Shown here one piece after another: positions 60,851-63,675 of a DNA stretch of 63,675 nt. How positions within the stretch are numbered: the first letter of the stretch is position 1; every line of letters starts with the position of its first letter. Origin of the DNA: Bacteroidales bacterium (lineage in GTDB: Bacteria; Bacteroidota; Bacteroidia; Bacteroidales; WCHB1-69); the NCBI GenBank assembly GCA_017438945.1, contig JAFRUI010000028.1, positions 1 through 63,675 of the forward strand, in the 5' to 3' direction. The position numbers and the translations under genes were made by a program. Below the pieces are notes generated by a model. The model was not told the origin of the DNA. It worked only from the letters and a program-made list of their open reading frames with translations, and searched no databases.

Positions 60851-61876
60851 TTAATGGCCATAATTATACATCCCACTATTGCCTTGCAATCGTTCGGTTG
60901 CAGTTCTCAAAGGTGTAACGGTACCGTATTGGGGGATATTTTCAACATCTTGCAGTAGCATTATTTTCGGTGCAGGGAACGGCCCGTTTTTTGTGAAAAC
61001 ATAGGTGTTCCCTGAACGATCCTTGCCAAAATAAATTGCAGCGTGTGTTGCTTTTCTGTCGTATTCAAAACGCAATAATGTTTTCCCCAAAACAGGTGTG
61101 TTTGTACTATACCATTTACCATATTCCAAATCTTCATCCAAATCCTTAACCAAACGACTTCCGATTTCATCCCCCATGGCAGCACTCATAGCAGCACTGA
61201 AACAATTGTAATTTTTCCGATATCCAGCACTTTCGGCTGCGTTCCAGTCACTATACTTTAGTATGTCTTCATCTGGGGGATAATTCAATTTTATCGCATT
61301 TTTGATGGCTTTACTAAATATATTCTTAGATAGCATTACATTGCCATTTTCATCTCGGTTGTTCCACATTTTATCAATTTGCCTTTTTGAAAAGATACCT
61401 AAGTCACCACCAAGAAAATCTGTAAGGGACTGGTAGTCATCGCCTTCTTCGTACAGAAGCCTGATACCCCCATTGTCTGTGACTTCTGGAATCCACACGT
61501 CCTCCCCATCCGGATCCACCACTTTCACCGGATTGTCCACACAATACGTGTACGGCGAAAGCGAAGGATACTTGTCACTCATCGGGTCCACGCTCAACCA
61601 GATGCTCAAGTCGGAGTTGTAATACCGTGAGCCAAAGTAACTTAGGCCCGTTTCGAGGTCGCGTTCTTTTGCGGAGAACGTGTAAGACCAGTGAACTGTG
61701 AACAGTGAACGGTGAGCAGTTGTGGAGGCATGGAGCCATCTGCGTCCTCGCAGATGTTGCGTGGCAGCCGTGTATGTCTCGCGGAAGGCACATCTCCGCG
61801 TATCACACGTATCTACACGTATGAGGGGGGCGGGTGGCGGCGGGAGCGGAGGGCGATATGGGTGGGGGCGGGTCAT
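60851..61876 (-). CDS. Orphan RHS-tip protein, cassette C, with papain/NlpC-like peptidase domain
   Basis: A 341-aa protein. Leader 1-63; RHS core 64-124 (YTFSAKERDLETGLSYFGSRYYNSDL, LSVDPMSDKYPSLSPY, DNPVKVVDPDGED). The C-terminal domain (125-341) has a Cys-His-Asn arrangement: Cys225 in NYNCFSAAMSAAMGDE at a helix start, His278 in THAAIYFGKDRSG at a strand start, Asn297 in VFTKNGPF. This is the order of the NlpC/P60-CHAP papain-like fold, so peptidoglycan or peptide amidase activity is inferred. The region upstream of the start lacks a clear TAnnTTCG box, so the cassette's own promoter appears decayed. Confidence 0.82.
   Translation of the reverse strand: MTRPHPYRPPLPPPPAPLIRVDTCDTRRCAFRETYTAATQHLRGRRWLHASTTAHRSLFTVHWSYTFSAKERDLETGLSYFGSRYYNSDLSIWLSVDPMSDKYPSLSPYTYCVDNPVKVVDPDGEDVWIPEVTDNGGIRLLYEEGDDYQSLTDFLGGDLGIFSKRQIDKMWNNRDENGNVMLSKNIFSKAIKNAIKLNYPPDEDILKYSDWNAAESAGYRKNYNCFSAAMSAAMGDEIGSRLVKDLDEDLEYGKWYSTNTPVLGKTLLRFEYDRKATHAAIYFGKDRSGNTYVFTKNGPFPAPKIMLLQDVENIPQYGTVTPLRTATERLQGNSGMYNYGH
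61689..61722 (+). repeat. CAGTGAA-family heptamer array at the 5' edge of RHS core C
   Basis: Units CAGTGAA, CTGTGAA, CAGTGAA, CGGTGAG, CAGTTGT. It is a different unit from cassettes A, B and D but sits at exactly the same codon position (before WSYTF). Confidence 0.88.
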
Positions 61877-61907
61877 TGGCAGGGTTTTGAAGGAACGATG
61901 GCTTGAT

Positions 61908-62573
61908 TTAATAAAGATAAATAGGTTTTATGTCCCCAAGAATTGTAAATATACCATTAAAGTCTAAAACATCAAATTTAATAATTGGATAAGAAGTACT
62001 TGTGTGTATTTCGGGAGGGCCAATGCCGATGCCACATTCACTTACCACAGTATCTCTTCGATAGATAAATTCGGACTCTGATATTATCTTTTCAGTTGAA
62101 CTACGAGTAAAAGAGACTGTGTCATTATCGCAACAGAAATATTGCTCTACGATTGATTTACTGTCCGAATCTTCATTGCGTTCCGACGAGTCTCGCAAAA
62201 CGCCAACTATTATTCGGCGATTATTAAAAACAACGAGACCAGTAGTAAAAAAAGGGCACCACCACCCTAACAAATTCACAGTAAACACAGGGTAATCGTA
62301 TAATTGCTCAATGGTTATATTCCATAATACCCCATTCATAGTGTCTTTATGTGGGGTCATAGTTGCATAAGAAAATATATCTGAAAAAGAGGAACAAGTC
62401 CAACAACTGTCAATGTACTTCAACACAGGGGCGATGTTTTCATCGCAAATAGAGAGATGCTGAAATGAAATTGTATCGGGGAAAAGCGCAGGAATGCCTC
62501 TTTGTCCTTTCAAATCTACTGTATTAAACAAGACAAAAAACGTCATGAAATACATAATTCTTTTAGTACCCAT
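61908..62573 (-). CDS. Putative secreted immunity protein of RHS cassette D
   Basis: A 221-aa protein from ATG 62573 (ATG 62588 is possible). Signal-peptide-like start MGTKRIMYFMTFFVLFNTVDLKGQ. The body has many cysteines (SICDEN, SCWTCSSF, WWCPFF, YFCCDNDT, SECGIGIG), and no family is recognised. It overlaps the 3' end of cassette D by 11 nt, the tightest coupling in the array together with cassette A. Periplasmic immunity is inferred from position and signal sequence. Confidence 0.66.
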   Translation of the reverse strand: MGTKRIMYFMTFFVLFNTVDLKGQRGIPALFPDTISFQHLSICDENIAPVLKYIDSCWTCSSFSDIFSYATMTPHKDTMNGVLWNITIEQLYDYPVFTVNLLGWWCPFFTTGLVVFNNRRIIVGVLRDSSERNEDSDSKSIVEQYFCCDNDTVSFTRSSTEKIISESEFIYRRDTVVSECGIGIGPPEIHTSTSYPIIKFDVLDFNGIFTILGDIKPIYLY

Positions 62574-63585
62574 TACTACGACCTCCATTTCTTAAAATAA
62601 ACCGTGGCTGTAATTTGCCAGATCCGCACTCTTTGAGAATATTTTGTTTAGTTTCCATGTCGCCTCCAGATGGAATATGACTAGTGTAAGGATAAATAAT
62701 TTTATAATAGTACTTAAAACCTGTGTAATGATTTGGGTGGCTATGTTTAAATGTGTCCAAGGTGCCTCTTTTTGCATTAGTATGAACCATAGACTTGTAT
62801 AATGAAGGTAAATCCGAGTTTATGTTTTCATGACTTGTTGATAGAAAATCGTATTGGTTTTCATATTCATCGTGGATACTTAATTGCGTCCATTCCACTT
62901 CGGTGTTGTCCGCAAAGAAGTTAAATAACTCATCCATTTTTGTCCTGTCGTTTTGAGCCGTGAAAGTGGTGTATTTGCCACGATTGTCCATTGTCCCCAT
63001 AATAGATTTATCAACATCAAGAGGCTCTACATCTGTCTTCCGTTTTCCCCATCTTTCTTTCCCAAAACCATACACAGCATATAATCGGTCAGGTTTGCCA
63101 TTTTGAATATGTCTAATATAACCAGATTGATTCACTTCCCACTCATCCTCCCCGTTAGGATCAACCACTTTTATAGGGTTATTACTGCAATAAACATAGT
63201 TAGATTCATGTGGATATTTCGCACTCATCGGGTCCACGCTCAACCAGATGGACAAATCGCTGCTGTAATACCGTGAGCCAAAGTAGCTTAAACCGGTTTC
63301 CGGGTCGCGTTCTTTGGCGGAGAAGGTGTAAGACCAATTCAGAATTAAGAATGAAGAATTAAGAATGGATTGGTGGAGAACGGGATGTGTGGCGGTGATT
63401 CGGAACGGCGGACTATCCCCGTGAGGGGAAACATATCTGTAGCCCGGGACAGTTGTGCATGCGGGCCAAATCCCCGTTAGGGGATTCATGGATCTGCGCG
63501 GATCAGGCGAATCACACGAATCTCCGCGGAGGGAGTCTGCGGGGATTTGCGAGGGCTGCGGGCGATATGGTTGGCGGCGGTTCAT
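62563..63585 (-). CDS. Orphan RHS-tip protein, cassette D, with JAB/JAMM metallopeptidase domain
   Basis: A 340-aa protein from ATG 63585; the frame extends to 63633, but the promoter box lies in that extension. Leader 1-84 from repeats; RHS core 85-144 (YTFSAKERDPETGLSYFGSRYYSSDL, NNPIKVVDPNGED). The C-terminal domain shows the JAMM pattern: Glu229/231 in TEVEWTQL, His281 and His283 in FKHSHPN, then Ser306 and Asp309 in IPSGGDMETKQ, preceded by a long loop. JAB-domain toxins are known among polymorphic toxins; cleavage of a peptide or isopeptide bond in the target is inferred. The immunity candidate gene overlaps by 11 nt. Confidence 0.85.
   Translation of the reverse strand: MNRRQPYRPQPSQIPADSLRGDSCDSPDPRRSMNPLTGIWPACTTVPGYRYVSPHGDSPPFRITATHPVLHQSILNSSFLILNWSYTFSAKERDPETGLSYFGSRYYSSDLSIWLSVDPMSAKYPHESNYVYCSNNPIKVVDPNGEDEWEVNQSGYIRHIQNGKPDRLYAVYGFGKERWGKRKTDVEPLDVDKSIMGTMDNRGKYTTFTAQNDRTKMDELFNFFADNTEVEWTQLSIHDEYENQYDFLSTSHENINSDLPSLYKSMVHTNAKRGTLDTFKHSHPNHYTGFKYYYKIIYPYTSHIPSGGDMETKQNILKECGSGKLQPRFILRNGGRSNGY
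63336..63370 (+). repeat. AATTAAG-family heptamer array at the 5' edge of RHS core D
   Basis: The same units and same flank (GAGAAGGTGTAAGACC on the left) as in cassette A at 57878. Confidence 0.9.
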
Positions 63586-63604
63586 CGGTGGCTTTTTTGC
63601 GGGG

Positions 63605-63612
63605 CGAAGATA
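63605..63612 (-). promoter_or_regulatory. Cassette D promoter box (TATCTTCG)
   Basis: Minus strand TATCTTCG followed by CCCCG, 20 nt before ATG 63585; identical to the cassette A box. Confidence 0.5.
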
Positions 63613-63675
63613 CGAAAAAGTGAAAAAAATCAAAACAAAAAATCATATTCTATGGTCTGCGTATTAATTCAAGAA

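Noticed and set aside
57030-63633. Diversity-generating retroelement as the cause of cassette variation
   Set aside because: No reverse transcriptase or template repeat with A-specific substitutions is visible; the tips are unrelated sequences, not point-mutated variants.
56412-63675. Insertion sequence or prophage carrying the RHS array
   Set aside because: No transposase, integrase, terminal inverted repeats or tRNA-like attachment site was seen at either side; the right boundary is beyond the window.
1-63675. tRNA and rRNA genes
   Set aside because: No T-loop GTTCRA-type segments in a cloverleaf context and no rRNA blocks were recognised on either strand; a covariance search would be the proper test.

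Overview
The window is a chromosomal segment of a T9SS-bearing member of the Bacteroidota, most likely the order Bacteroidales. Evidence for this: the promoters fit the Bacteroidetes -7 consensus TAnnTTTG (at least a dozen are visible, mostly continuing as TAnnTTTGC), Shine-Dalgarno sites are rare, and the gene content includes PorU/PorV/PorP/GldJ of the type IX secretion system, DPP5- and DPP7-type dipeptidyl peptidases, a C10 (streptopain-type) peptidase, a TonB-dependent receptor, a DUF6089-UppS-BamA-OmpH cluster and RHS-core proteins. The lifestyle suggested is proteolytic and host- or gut-associated (inference). No species can be named from the sequence alone.

Layout. 1-7185 (-): the first 2395 codons of a giant secreted C10 cysteine peptidase with CUB-like, beta-helix and 'GCDS' repeats, running off the left edge. 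7.3-12 kb: membrane-anchored AraC regulator, AzlCD amino-acid exporter, M3 peptidase. 12-18 kb (-): outer-membrane biogenesis operon DUF6089-uppS-bamA-ompH x3, divergent from infC-rpmI-rplT. 19-25 kb (-): recG, a class III aminotransferase, and a TonB-dependent receptor behind a TPP riboswitch (predicted thiamine-compound uptake). 25.4-28.6 kb (+): a 1076-aa fused ferredoxin/flavin oxidoreductase. 28.7-34.3 kb (-): AMP nucleosidase, aroB, folB, an LptF/G permease and a DPP5-like lipoprotein. 34.4-37 kb (+): radical SAM protein, lipoate ligase, phosphoglycolate phosphatase. 37-45.6 kb: ispF-porV-porU (-) divergent from porP/sprF-gldJ (+), a T9SS locus. 45.7-56.4 kb: DUF2156-GNAT fusion, META lipoprotein, engB, EnvC-like protein, pnuC, purD, MltF-like protein, small lipoprotein, lspA, DPP7.

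56.5-63.6 kb (-): the most unusual part, an array of four orphan RHS-tip cassettes. Each has its own TAnnTTCG promoter, a GC-rich repeat-derived leader, a heptamer repeat array, a ~60-codon RHS core, a different C-terminal domain (unknown; HExxH metallopeptidase; papain/NlpC-like C-H-N; JAB/JAMM metallopeptidase), and then a different small gene overlapping or within 15 nt, the likely immunity gene. An emptied leader remnant lies at 56.5 kb. None of the cassettes has a signal peptide or the long RHS shell, so they look like a silent or recombining effector reservoir (inference).

A second genome-scale theme is short degenerate tandem repeats of 6 or 7 bp (AATAACC, GCAATAG, TTATAG, GCTAACT, AATTAAG families) in about half of the intergenic gaps. 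They often supply the stop codon or last residues of one gene or abut the start of the next. There is also a family of 28-30 bp palindromes (GTAGAGACG...CGTCTCTAC), one of which is fused into the lspA reading frame. No rRNA, tRNA, IS element or CRISPR array was recognised, and no gene-free stretch exceeds 300 bp.
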